A stretch of 64,000 nt of DNA from Plantago major. Lineage: Eukaryota; Streptophyta; Magnoliopsida; Lamiales; Plantaginaceae. Positions 46,150 through 60,316 of the stretch are shown one piece after another. The stretch lies in NCBI GenBank assembly GCA_026545765.1, contig CM048839.1, forward strand, positions 91,974,914 to 92,038,913, written 5' to 3'. The position numbers were made by a program, and so were the translations under genes. Numbering within the stretch: the first letter of the stretch is position 1; each line of letters begins with the position of its first letter. The notes below the pieces were generated by a model. The model saw only the letters and a list, made by a program, of their open reading frames with translations, was not told the DNA's origin and did not search any database.

Positions 46150-46575
46150 CCTTTTTTTTTTTTTTTAATAGGGAAATTCATTAATATTATATAAGTCTAA
46201 TAATGCTACATGAGTCATTAGCTAATACATCCGAAAGCCACGTAGGGCAAATGTCCCAAATAAAATTATGGCAAGTTAAATTATTACAAAATGTGCCTTA
46301 TTGGGCATTTCTTCCAAAGGTTCTTCCACTAGCTTCTTTTGCTAGACGATCTGCTACCATGTTTTCTTCTCGGTAAATAAAAGATATGTTGATTTGCACC
46401 ATGGTTTCTACAATTCTATTTATTTCTTCAAGGATGAGTTGCTGGTGTGGAGTAGTTGCATCCCGCCTGTTTATACAAGATAGAAATTTAGAGTCATTTT
46501 GTACACAAACAGACTTAATTTGATCCATCTTGCATAGTTTTAATCCATTTTTTAGTGCCAATAAACTTCATACAC
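46150..46575 (-). mobile_element. LINE 3' fragment with RNase H domain
   Basis: The minus-strand frame 46561-46298 carries DSKFLSCINRR, IVETMVQINISFIYREEN and VADRLAKEAS, the C-terminal half of the RNase H-like domain (RVT_3) at the end of plant LINE ORF2. It is followed by a short 3'UTR ending in a poly-A (plus-strand poly-T at 46152-46168). The 5' part is missing, as usual for incomplete reverse transcription. Confidence 0.85.
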
Positions 46576-47172
46576 CATATCCCAAATGAAAATTCATATG
46601 TTATGATATACTTCTCCGTTCCGGATTAAACTTTCTTGGGTCCCGATAAAAGTTTTAAGAGGGAATAAAGTAAGAGAAATAGTGAATAAGTAGGAAAGAG
46701 AGTAAATAAAGTATGAAAAATAGTGATTGAAGTAAGAGATAAATAAAGCATGAGAAATATTTTCCATTGACAACATCGGAAGTTGAAATTGAGATGTACA
46801 AAAATGAAATGCAGAAGTTGAATTTGGAATTGGGTGAGTATTATTTTTTCTATCCAATCGGAAAACTTTATAGGTAGAGTTGACGTATAACTTACTTTTA
46901 GGTAAAAAATAATAAATGATAAAATGAAAGAGTGGCACAACATTTAACTTTTTCTTTCTTTTTTAGTAATTCTTTTTTCTGGAGTTTTATGGATACCTAA
47001 AATGGAAAAAATAATTAGAACCAAGGCCACTGACCATTAATCAGCCGTGCGCCCCCAAATCGTGGGCTGCGTTCCACGACTGAATTAGTTTTAAATTTCA
47101 ACTCATTTATCTTCTAAAATCAATCTTTCAAATTTTCTTTTTTATTTTTGACTATTTAATTAATATTAAATA
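46576..47172. other. Intergenic DNA with degenerate Stowaway-like sequence
   Basis: 'ctccgttccggattaaac' at about 46611 and the 'aaataaagtatgaaaaatag' repeats after it resemble a Stowaway interior, but the second terminus is not found. Remaining DNA is AT-rich without a gene. Confidence 0.45.
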
Positions 47173-47246
47173 TAAAATGTTCAATTTTTTTATATAATGA
47201 AAATTTAACCCTAAAGTTTCATTATATAAAAAAATTGAACATTTTA
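47173..47246. repeat. Perfect 30-bp inverted repeat with 14-nt loop
   Basis: The arms 47173-47202 and 47217-47246 are exact reverse complements (TAAAATGTTCAATTTTT... on the left). The loop ATTTAACCCTAAAG has no repeat. The arms are very AT-rich. It could be a short palindromic MITE core or a hairpin-forming non-coding element. Confidence 0.9.
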
Positions 47247-48047
47247 CATTATCTTTTAAGATTAATTAGAATAAATAAAAATTTAACCGTAAAAGTCAAT
47301 GAAATGATCCTGACGCGTTAATTAAGAATTATATGTTAAATATGTAATAAAAATAAAATAAATTTTTTTGACGTGGACCACTGCAGTTCATTTTTCATGT
47401 TTCACCCATATAAATGGCCATATCAGTTTTCGTTCCATTGGTAGTGGCCGAAGTAAATTGAAAAAATTGCAACAAAATTCAACTTGGACACAATGAAACC
47501 AAACAAGTGTATACAGGTCTAGCCAAAATAAATAGTTCCACAATTAATACTCCTAGTGCATCAACACGAAACACAGTTTTAGGAATAAATCAAACTGGAA
47601 ATAAAGTTTGAAGCAAAATATATAATTGTGTTCCAGCAATGAAACTGCCAAGAACAAGGTCTCAACTGGACACATGACTCAACAAGAAACTTAAACTCGT
47701 TGCTGATGGCCCCCTTACCATCCCGCGAAGTTTTCAGATCTCCACAGTCCACACTGCCAACAGAATACTTCAAATTGTTTCCTCACATGCCAATCTCTCA
47801 TTACTTCAAGACCAATTTACCAGCACTGCACAAGGCAACGAAAAAATGCCTTAGAAACAATTTAGGAAAAAAGGCCCCAGATTGGTAGGCCGGTTACAAC
47901 AGACACAAACCGAGTACTATAGTAGCAAGCATGAATGCCCATCTTCGTGACTGTAGTAAATGTGACATGAGCAGAGACAGGTACGTATAATTTATTACAC
48001 TACCAAGGGTACTCTCTCCGTTCCATTTAAAACATTCCATTGTTATA
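47247..48047. other. Intergenic DNA downstream of eRF1
   Basis: No recognisable gene. Frames at 47579-47773 (minus) and 47700-47888 (plus) lack domains. Part may be distal eRF1 3'UTR. Confidence 0.45.
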
Positions 48048-48049
48048 TA

Positions 48050-48290
48050 CTCCCTCCGTCCCAGTTTCATCTTCCCGCATTCCGTTTTGGTCCGTCCCAA
48101 CTTCATCTTCCCATCCCTTAAATGGAAAATCTCTCTCCTACTTTATATACTATCTTTCATACTTTATTCACTATTTCCCCTACTTTATTCACTCTCTTTC
48201 CTACTTTATCACCATCTCTCCTACTTTATTCACTTTTCACTTAAATCTTGTGCCCGGGCCCGCGGGAAGATGAAACCGGGACGGAGGGAG
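48050..48290. mobile_element. Stowaway MITE with TA duplications
   Basis: The ends CTCCCTCCGTCCCAGTTTC and GAAACCGGGACGGAGGGAG are flanked by TA at 48048-48049 and 48291-48292. The 241-bp element is a close relative of the copy at 18903-19139. Confidence 0.93.
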
Positions 48291-48575
48291 TATATATAAT
48301 ATATATAAAAGCCGAAAACAGAAAGGTCAGGTGTATACACTATCAAAGGGGTAGCCAGATGTAATTTTCCCCCACCACTAGTCAGCCTTAAAATATAGTA
48401 TATGAGTTCCAAAGAAATGCACATTGAGATTATCTTGCAAATTATACCTCAATGATGTTCCTTCCATGTCCTCAGTCAGCACAACTTGAGCAGCACAGTC
48501 CAGTGCGAGCACTCGCGCACCGGTGCAGGCCTCCTGCTCAATCCCTGCACCGGTAATGGTGGAGTTTGCTAATTG

Positions 48576-49889
48576 CTAATCAGAATCGTCATAAACTTCA
48601 CCATCATCCGAAAGCTCATCAAAAGCTCGAACATCCAACTGGTAACGCAGGATTCCTCCAATCCCTCCAAAACCTCGGCAAAATTGAGACCCTTCTTGGG
48701 ACTTGTTGGTGACAAACTCAAGAGTGCAACCAAACCGCTTATACTCATTTGCAAACCATTCAAGCAATGAAAGTTTTTCCTGAACCTCTAATTCAGCATT
48801 TGTGCCTTCATCACGAAAGTTACTTTGATCAGCTTCCTGCTCCTTCTTCAAGTGTTTTATAACAATCTCACTGGTGGAGGTGTTCTTAAGGATATATCGT
48901 GTCATGTCCAAGTTTTCCCAAACAATAAGTGTCTCAACGGCACCCATTTCTAGGACTTTCAATGTGTCCTCAACACCAAAAACATACTTTCCTGTGTCTT
49001 GGCTTATCTCCTCAAAATACTTCCCAATTAGACCCTTCTCTTGTATAAATTTAACATTAGACAATATCTCAGATGACTTTTCGATTGCCTCGTTGAAACC
49101 ATTTTCCCCTCCATAAGAGACATCCACCACACTCAGAATCTTAGCCTGAAGACGAGGATCAAACATATCAGACTGGCTGAGCTCGGTCTTAAAATCAGCT
49201 GAACCAGCAAGTATAAGGCCAGACACATTAGGCTGACTTGTTGCAGGGTTGATGTAAAACTGAGTAGAAAGTTCTGCAGCTTTCCTGACATAGTTGTGAC
49301 GCTTCTCCATTCGGAGACGAGCAAACCTCAGAGCAGATTGACCTCCTCTTCCGTGTTTCTTAGGGAGGTCCACAGAGAATTTATGAAGAACATCCCTTGT
49401 GTTACCACTCAAAGTACCAAATAGTGTACCGTTTCCATCCATAACAATAAAGCCAAACTTGTCATCAGATTCTAAGAGTTCATTTAGTGCCTCGGTGTGG
49501 AACTTGTTGTCGCAAAGGTAAAGTGATGCATTTATGGGCCTGAAAGGCTCAAAGTCAATTGTCACTTTCTTCTCCTTCCCATCATCTGTGACGATAGTTC
49601 CAGTATAAAGGACAAGGCCATTTGTAGGAACCCTGTTATACAATTTCAGCCTCTGTTGAGCAGATGTAATAGCACCCAGGACAGACTGACGGTTTACTCT
49701 GCTTTTGATGTTAGAGGCCGTTCCATATTCATCTCCGAGCATCTTTGCAACACGCGCTATTTGATCACGTGGAGGCATGATAAGAGAGATCATACTCGTA
49801 CCATTACCTCGGGCCTCTTCCAAACCCTTGATAAGCTTCTTAATTTTCCAGATTTCAATGTTCTTATCCGTCTCCTGACCATCAGACAT
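48576..49889 (-). CDS. ERF1: Eukaryotic peptide chain release factor subunit 1 (eRF1)
   Basis: Cytosolic class-1 release factor: it recognises all three stop codons in the ribosomal A site and, with eRF3, triggers hydrolysis of peptidyl-tRNA. The uninterrupted 437-codon frame starts [19 protein letters not shown]. Stop-codon recognition motifs of the N domain are NIKS at residues 60-63 and YLCDNKF at 124-130. The catalytic GGQ is at 182-184 ([17 protein letters not shown]). The M and C domains follow to an acidic end ([14 protein letters not shown]). Length and motif positions match the family (human 437 aa, GGQ 183-185). An uninterrupted coding region behind a 5'UTR intron is the arrangement I recall for plant eRF1 genes. 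Nothing suggests damage. Confidence 0.98.
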   Translation of the reverse strand: MSDGQETDKNIEIWKIKKLIKGLEEARGNGTSMISLIMPPRDQIARVAKMLGDEYGTASNIKSRVNRQSVLGAITSAQQRLKLYNRVPTNGLVLYTGTIVTDDGKEKKVTIDFEPFRPINASLYLCDNKFHTEALNELLESDDKFGFIVMDGNGTLFGTLSGNTRDVLHKFSVDLPKKHGRGGQSALRFARLRMEKRHNYVRKAAELSTQFYINPATSQPNVSGLILAGSADFKTELSQSDMFDPRLQAKILSVVDVSYGGENGFNEAIEKSSEILSNVKFIQEKGLIGKYFEEISQDTGKYVFGVEDTLKVLEMGAVETLIVWENLDMTRYILKNTSTSEIVIKHLKKEQEADQSNFRDEGTNAELEVQEKLSLLEWFANEYKRFGCTLEFVTNKSQEGSQFCRGFGGIGGILRYQLDVRAFDELSDDGEVYDDSD

Positions 49890-49922
49890 CTTGTTGTGTA
49901 GTTGTCGGGATCCGAGTAAGTC

Positions 49923-51438
49923 CTAAAATGGAAGAAGGAAATAACACATCAATACAACTTCTATACTAACATGTCACAAAATGAGCACATAATATTCTCC
50001 TTTCGAAATGATTTTTCAATAAAGGGAAAAAAAAAACAAAAAACAAAACAAAATAATAAGAGAAGATCAGCAGCAAGTAAATTAAGTGATACTTAGCATA
50101 TAATACGAGAAGAGAGCAAACCAGAAACTTAAGCAGAAAAATAATCAATTAAGTTATACTTGGGATATAATACAAGAACAGAGCAAAATCATGATTCTAA
50201 TGAACCAAATTAAGAGGACAGATAATTATAAGTACGAACTGGGATAGCATGTCATGTAAAATATTTTTAAAATGTAACTGCAAAATATCTAAGATAGAGG
50301 CTAGCTGTACACTTTTTAATGGGACAGATAATTTATTTCATTTTTTGGCAGCTAGCTGTACACTTTCAGCACAGATCACTCTTTAATGCATTTGTTGTAT
50401 TATAACAGTCTTTCGTCATACCAATGTCTTCAGTATTTGGGAGAATATCACATGTTTAGGGTAAACTTGTCTGTCTTCAGAAGTAAAACTTGGAGTCCCA
50501 CAATGAAAATTAAGAGCAACAGTAACAGCAGTCAGCAGACCAGTTCAATCTTGCTAAATTTAAACCCTCGATATACATTACTCATGGTGATTCAATTTTT
50601 ATCGATTTCACACGTTCACCCTTTCGAATGGAGACAAGAATCTTACAACACCACTTGATGAAATTGCTTTACCCAATACTAGAACTTGGAATTCTCAAGT
50701 CTGATCTGAATATCTACGTGAATACGGCACTAGATCTAGATCAGATCGTACATATACAAACACCATGATCTACAACAGTTCTCAATTGGTAATACACTAA
50801 TACAAGATTTATTGATGCAGATCGATCTGGATATCTATCAGGAAGTCTGTCTAACTAGAACTTCCATAGCACATAAGTTACTAACAGCTGAATGTAAGAT
50901 ACTACTGACCCTCACAATTTGAACCATTAAAATATGAATCCGGAACGGAGAATAGAACACGATTACAGTCATGATACCTAGCCCCAAGTCTAACTGAAAA
51001 CACATACAACTTTAAGATCCAATTCAAATACACACACATTCTTACGCAGGTCAATCAGAGGAGAAGCTGCAGAAACAAACAAAATCAACAAATAAAAGAA
51101 GAAGAAAAACATGTATTCCAGAACAGATCAGCAACTAATCCAACATTAGACTACGAATTTCAAACAGGGAAAAAAGTTAACAAAACAAACGAAATCTAAG
51201 AAGGAAAAAAAAAACATAAAAGCACATACCGATCAGTAATAAAAACTGTAACTAAAGCATATTAACAGAACAACATGGATGAACCGTGAATATGAAATAA
51301 AACCATCAAGACGTATTCCAGCACAGATCGGTGACTAAACTAGAGCCGATTAAGAGAGAAAACATGGATGAAAAGGCAAATAAATGATACATACAGATCC
51401 AAAATCGAAAGAGAAGAGGATTTAGTTTTAGAGATTAC
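49923..51438 (-). other. eRF1 5'UTR intron
   Basis: On the minus strand, donor CTGAG|GTAATC lies at 51439/51438 and acceptor CATTTTAG at 49923, 33 nt before the ATG. The leader exon would be about 51439-51540. The intron is 1.5 kb, AT-rich, and contains no recognised repeat except a short duplication 'gctagctgtacacttt' (50302 and 50351). Confidence 0.6.
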
Positions 51439-51539
51439 CTCAGTAGCGGTGAGCAAACGTACAAGGGTTTGGTAGCTGAGGAAGGAAATATGAATGAGAG
51501 AGAGAAGAAACTGTCAAGTGAAGCCGGTATCTTCTAATA

Positions 51540-52467
51540 TTGAAAAAAATCTAATCAGAAACTACTTCTACACGTCTCTAATTAGCTACTAGGGTTTTGT
51601 TTTCATGTGTCGTCAAAGACGGGATTAAGATGACATATTTAACTACTAACGTCATACATTTGGTTATGAAGTATTACATATTCGATAATGTATATAATGA
51701 GTTTATAGTAAACACATGATGTTTTAAGTTAAATATACTTGCATTTATACTAAACATATGATTTTTTAAAGATCTGCACGTGGTTTAAAATTAAATATAT
51801 GTTGTCTGTAATTAAAATGTGATGTTGATCTCTCGTAAGAGTTTGTAATGTTTTGATTATGCTTGGAAATCTAGGCTGCACTGTTATGGATGGCGACATA
51901 ATAACACGTACACGACGGTACAACTTTTCAAAAAGTGTAAGATGTGTACTTGGTGTTAGATATAGATGAGAAACGGTTTGATTTGTTTTCTAATTCTCTT
52001 ACTCCAATATGTTCCAAGGGATAATTTTTTTCGCCACCAAGGGTTTTCGTCCTATGAACTTTAGGGTGTATGAAGTTTCATATTTGATTTTGTTTAAGAC
52101 GAACAATGAGACTTCATTTAACTTAATAGTCAAGGCCTGAGGCAAACCTATGTCAAGATAATCCCCTTGAAACACTTTGGTAGTGCTCCTGATTCAGAAT
52201 CCCAAATAATGAATCAAAGCATGTGGAGCCATCTCGTTATCTTAAATTCTATAAAGAAAAAATATGGCACAATGCAAAAAAAAAAAAAAAAAAAAGCATG
52301 TTGAATCCATTTTTTACCGACAAAATTCGTGCCCTAAATAGTGGCCTACATGCACTTTCTAAATTACGTTTGCTCCGTCGCACCTGGAGCGGCACGATTG
52401 CGGTCACTACGATCGCAATCAATAACTCTAGTTATTAACATATCATTATTATAATGCATCAAATAAG
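51540..52467. other. eRF1 upstream and intergenic DNA
   Basis: The first few hundred bases presumably contain the eRF1 promoter. I could not single out a TATA box. A long poly-A run lies at 52275-52294. No gene is recognised. Confidence 0.45.
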
Positions 52468-52469
52468 TA

Positions 52470-52822
52470 CTCCCTCCTATTCATTTTATAAGATGTTTTG
52501 GATTATTGACTATTTGTTTGATATAAGATGTTTTGGAAGATTCTACCATGTGATTTTGTGTTTTCACAATTTTCTATGCATCTAATCTATTTATTTTATT
52601 GTTATACATTTATTTTGTGTTGGACTCTACAAAAAGTAAGTATATTTCTCATATTCTATTAGTGGATTTAAGTATATTTCTCATATTCTATTGATGGATT
52701 AATTTATTCAAGACACCAACATTTTTGTTTTCAATCTTTTATCAAATCTATCGATGAAGAGAGAGATATGTCTTAATTTGTGTAAAAATTCTAAAACATT
52801 TTATAATAGGAATAGGAGGAAG
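52470..52822. mobile_element. Stowaway-like MITE
   Basis: The ends CTCCCTCCTATTCATTTTA and AATAGGAATAGGAGGAAG are imperfect inverted repeats, flanked by TA (52468-52469, 52823-52824). The inner 'aagatgttttgg' mirrors 'ctaaaacatttta'. It lies about 300 bp upstream of the COP10 start. Confidence 0.82.
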
Positions 52823-52824
52823 TA

Positions 52825-53113
52825 TTTTTTTAACCAATATGAATTGCAACTTATATATATATGTCAAAAGTTAAAAGATTGAATGCTTTTGTACTACTTA
52901 CATGTTTCGTATGTAATTAACTATTTTTTTCACATCAACGGTTGGTGGGCTCAAGTGGTAATAGAGTTGAATTAAGTTATCGGGTTGGATGTAAAAAACC
53001 AAATGGTGGCTAAAGACTAGGTTTTGAAATAATAAATCAATCCCAGTGAAAAGAAAGAGAAGCAGTGCATGCTGGATCTATCAATTAAAGAAGAGAATTG
53101 TAGTTTGGGTGGG
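52825..53113 (+). promoter_or_regulatory. COP10 proximal upstream region
   Basis: About 290 bp between the MITE and the chosen start codon. An upstream in-frame ATG at 53069 could extend the protein by 15 residues. No clear core promoter element was identified. Confidence 0.4.
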
Positions 53114-55665
<2,552 letters not shown>

Positions 55666-57049
55666 GTAAGTACTTATTATTGTTGATGCATTTCTGTTTC
55701 CTTGGCAAAAAGTGTGAAGAAATAGTTCCCAATCTTTTTTTTTTTTGGGCCCTCTTTTCCTTTTTCATGTTTTAGGTGTTGGCTTTTCTTTGGGGGTTGG
55801 GGGTTCAAAAGTAATACTCATGATACTCTTGATCATGCACTTTCTCCCCTGCCATATAGTACCCTCTACTTGCTCACTAGTAGTGATATAATAATTGAAA
55901 TTGGGAATGGAAGAGTCAAAAGTCACGTTTGAGAACCGGGAGGCTGGAAATTTTGATGATAAATTGCAGATTAACCAGTTGTGACAAAATAAACCAATGA
56001 AAATGGACTGAGTACTAATAAAGCTTACGGATCTTCTTTAAACTAGGCCATACTTTTTTTAACAATCATCACATTTAATCACTTGATTCAGAATAACAGA
56101 AACAATACAATGAAGAATGAAGTGCCTTTTCATTAGTAGACATCAACCACACTGTTTCCAGGATCCCAATCTATTAAGCGGACGTGCATAGAAATCCTCA
56201 TCTGAAGCAAAAGAGATGAGGGACTTGTTGGGGCAGTTGAAAATAAGAAGGCATATAATACTCTCGACAAACATACAAAAAGTTAGATGATCAAACACCA
56301 GGGGAGTTTTGGTATACCTTCACAAAGGATGATTTCTATAAAAGAAAAAATTGGAGCAATTCACTAGGTTGCATTCATTTGACAAATTTAAGATTCTAAA
56401 AAGAATAAATTTTAAAGTAATTGGACAGTGATTGGTCACTTGTGTTTTGATGATTGTTGAAATAGGTCTCACCTAATTTAAAGAAGATCGATAAGCTCTA
56501 TCAGTAATAAGTCCCTTTTCCCTGGTTTGTCGCAATTGGTTTTGTGATTCTTGACTTTTCTGTTCCCAATTTCAATTATTATATTACTAGTAGTAACTAG
56601 TAACTAGTAAGTACGCATGGAGTACTGTTATTACAATTAAAATAAAGTTTTAGTAAAACGACTTGTAAGCCATGAAGCACCTAGATAAATACTTGTATGG
56701 ATACAAGACGTGATACATGGATATGCTAAAATCCAAAAGATTAGCATACGCATACATGTAGGATAAATTTAATTTTCATATATTTTTATTTTTATATATT
56801 ACAATATGTACTATATAAAGTAAAAGTCCTTAACTTCAAATGAACATTAAACAACCAAATACAAGATTTATACCTAAGTCCAATCAAACCTATATTTTTT
56901 GGCCGAAAACCGTTTAGAAAAGGCCTAATAAGCGCAAAAAAGCACAAGTGGGGTGTGAGCACCCATTTTGAAGAAAATATAAGAATTGGAGGTTAAAAAG
57001 AAAACTATTAGATTTAGAGAACAATACTAAATGAGCAACTAGTGGCCTA
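55666..57049. other. COP10 intron 3 or downstream DNA
   Basis: After the donor CGCCT|GTAAGT there is 1.4 kb of AT-rich sequence without the expected terminal exon. No transposon is recognised here. Confidence 0.5.
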
Positions 57050-57419
57050 TTGATTGAATTCAATTCACCGGAAGTTTTATCTTAGGATACACCATATCAG
57101 TATATGACAGGTTCGATTTGGATTCATCATATCTTGCTTCCTCATTGATTGATTCAGAAGTTGTTAAGGTTGCGTCTTTTTTCCTTTCTTTCTGATATAT
57201 ATATATGATCGATTCAGACACAATATCAGGTGTTTTGGCCCTTTCTTTCTTTCTGATTTCTATATGATTGATTTCCAGCTTCCATATTATGATTGATTCA
57301 GAAGTTGTGTTTCATCAATTGAGTTTTGAATGTGAATCTATATGTTAATTGTATGCAATAAGTATGATTCTTTAGGTATCTAATTATCTTTATTGTTAAT
57401 GAGCTGATTATAATCAAAA

Positions 57420-57660
57420 TGGAATCTTCACCATCTGCTGCTCATACCTCCCACTCACAGTCTGCTTCTGCTCCTTTCTCACAGTATGAAACATCGGTCA
57501 GTGCTCTTAATGTCCGACAAAAACTTGATCCTGTTTGGGAGTATTGTTCCATAGTTGTGGACTGGTAACTGGTAGAAGTAGACTATGCAATGTTCATTTT
57601 GTTTTAGTAGTATAGTGGTGGGGAATGCCTAGGATGAAAGAACATTTAGCGAAAATACTT
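57420..57660 (+). pseudogene. hAT transposase BED-finger remnant, left arm
   Basis: The plus strand encodes SALNVRQKLDPVWEYC and, after frame damage, MPRMKEHLA: the start and end of a BED-type zinc finger (tryptophan, cysteine pair, then HLA). A stop follows shortly after VVDW. The inverted counterpart is at 59860-60080. Confidence 0.65.
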
Positions 57661-58031
57661 GGAAATCTACTAGTTGTCTTAGTGTTCATCCTGAGGTTAT
57701 TCTCGAAATGAGAAAGTCATTAGATGAACATGATAGCTCCAAAAACGAACAAATGAAAACCGAACATTTGTGAAATAGCTGGAGATCAAGGTGAAATCTT
57801 AATGCCAAATGAAGAGACATTTGGTGCTGCGAATAAAAGAAGAAAAAATGCTGGAGCTTTATGAAACTCATTTCATAAGTAAATGTTGCAGGGCAAACTA
57901 ATGAAAGAAAACATGACACTTGTATAGCTTAAGCAAAGTGGTTTTATGATGCTTGCATACGAACAAATGCTGTGAATTCTAAGTTTTTAGACCAACTATG
58001 GAGAAAATAAGATCTATTAATAGTGGAAAAT

Positions 58032-58197
58032 TATTATATAGACCGGGTCCATGAGTAAGTTATAAACCTTGTGGTTGAAAATAATCTACAAGACTTGGAA
58101 GAATAATTTTAAATTCACTCAAATCTCATTTTTGCAAATGATGTGGTTTATTTTCAATCACACATTCTACAACTTACTCATAGACCCGGTCTATGGA
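58032..58197. mobile_element. Hairpin MITE within the left palindrome arm
   Basis: The ends 'atagaccgggtccatgagtaagtt' and 'aacttactcatagacccggtctat' are inverted repeats, extended by 'ggttgaaaataa' and 'ttattttcaatc'. It is not present in the right arm, which is deleted there. Confidence 0.82.
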
Positions 58198-59859
58198 AGA
58201 ATATCCCAATGGTGATGGCTATTTTCCTCCAGTTCTAATTATTACTACCTCCATTTTACTAAAACCTTTACAATTTGACTTTTTTTGGTAAACTTTGGTT
58301 CTTAGTTGCTATGGAATGTTGTTTATCAAGTCTTCTGATGTATACCACGTTAAGTTAACTTACTTAACATGTATCACAAAAGGAACAAACTTGACTTAAC
58401 ATATGGTGCATCGGAAAACTTGATAAATGACACAATAGCGACTATAAACTATAAAGTTTATCAAGGGCCTGTTACTCTTACCTTTCCATCTATCCCCCAT
58501 TATTGTACATCCACTATCAAGCCATTTAGTTGAAAAGAGTCTATAGTAAAGTCACTTGAGTCTTAGCTTCTTCCAATAATGGAACTATCAAAGCATGATG
58601 ATGAGTATAGCCAGCATGCATAGATGCTATCTTCCCATAGCTGGTCTAAAAAACTTACAATTCACAACATTCATTGGTGTGCAAGGATCATAATGCTACT
58701 TTTCCAAAAGCGATATTGTTGTCATGTTTTCTTTCTTTAGTTTGCCATGCAGCTTACACGCTAGGTTGAGACAAATTATTGATGCACCAAGTTTCATAAA
58801 GTTTCCAACCATGTTTTATTCTTTCTTTCTTTTTATTCCCAGATGCAACTATCTCATAATTTGGCTAAGATTTCTACTTGTTCTCAAACTATTTCACGTA
58901 AAGTTTTCCTTTGTTCCTTTTGGAGTTGTCATTTTCATCTAATGACTTTCTCATTACGAACAACAAGACAACTAGTAATATTACAAAGTATTTGTGTGAT
59001 ATAAAAATTTCCCTAAAAGTTGTGAAATGATAACTAGTAATGTTTTCTGACTTTGTCTGAAATGATAAATGAAAGATATGCAGAAAGATGCAAAGTTTTG
59101 TGCAACGTTTCACTTAAAGTTTCCTGACGAAATTTGCAAATTAATAGAATAATGATATACGTTTTTCAGAAACCCTAAGTGCAGTATAGATGCAGTAATG
59201 ATGCAATACTGTAAAGAAAGAAAACCAGAGTTATATTGGTTCGGCTACAAAAAGTGCCTATGACCACTCCCCAAGCGTTTACTCTTGATACTTCCACTAA
59301 GGATACTAAGATCCTTCATAGAACACTTACAACCTGCAAGCACTCAAAGACAACAACCTTTGTTAGTGTGTGTCGTGTGATTAAAGGAGTTACCAAGATC
59401 TTGTCAACAATCATTGTATTGCTCCTTAGCACGATTCACTTAGTCTAGGTGGGGATAGCTTAGACGAAAGCAAGAGGGAAGGATGCTTGCGGGTTGTAAG
59501 TGTCTATCAAGATCTTAGTGGAAGTACCAAGAGTAAACGCTTGGGAGTGGATGTAGGCACTTTTGTGGCCGAACCACTATCACTCTGGTTTTCTTTTTAT
59601 TTATAGTATTGCATCACTGCTGCATCTTTATTGTACTTTAAGGTTTCTGAAAAACGTACCATTATTCTGTTAAGTTGCTTTTTTTCCGTCAGGAAACATT
59701 GAGTGAAACGTTGCATGAAACTTTGCATCATTTTGCCTATCTTACATTCATCATTTCAGTACAAAGTCAGAATTTTTAAGGGAAATTTTATATTACAATT
59801 TGTGGCCGAACCACTATAACTCTGGTTTTAAAGGAAATTTTATATTACAATTTGCGCTC

Positions 59860-60080
59860 AATGTTCCTTCCTCATATGGATTCCCCACCACTATACTTTT
59901 GGAAACAAAATGAACATCGAATAGTCTGCTTTCTACCATTTCCTTGAACTATGGTGCAATGCTTCCAAGCGGGATCAAATTTTGGTCGGACATTAAGAGC
60001 ACTAAGAGCACTGCTAGATGATATGAGCAACATACTAAGGATTCCATTTCTAATAACAAAGGATGAGAATTTTGATTCTA
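59860..60080 (-). pseudogene. hAT transposase BED-finger remnant, right arm
   Basis: The minus strand reads SALSALNVRPKFDPAWKHC, TIVQGNGRKQTIRCSFC and then FQKYSGGGIH. This is a well-formed BED zinc-finger start (W, C-x2-C), better preserved than the left-arm copy. The rest of the transposase is absent. Confidence 0.75.
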
Positions 60081-60316
60081 ATCAGCTCATTAACAATTAA
60101 AGAGAAGCTAAATAAAGAATCATATTTATTACAAAAAGCAACACATAGATTTACATTAAATACTCAATTAATGAAACACAGCTTCTAAATTGATCATACA
60201 TAAAATGGAAAATCAATCATATAGAAAAAGGAAGCTAGATCATATATGTAAATAAAAAAGAAATGGAAAAAATCACCTAAGATAGTGTATGAATCGATCA
60301 TATATATATATATACA

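Noticed and set aside
46298..46561. Stand-alone RNase H gene
   Set aside because: It is followed by a LINE-type 3'UTR and poly-A tract, and the frame begins abruptly. It is the tail of a LINE.
48573..49901. Plus-strand frames opposite eRF1 (48573-48770, 48874-49116, 49656-49901)
   Set aside because: Complementary-strand shadows of a highly conserved coding region.
59236..59448. 70-codon plus-strand frame at the palindrome centre
   Set aside because: It runs through the inverted repeat and loop with no domain; chance frame.
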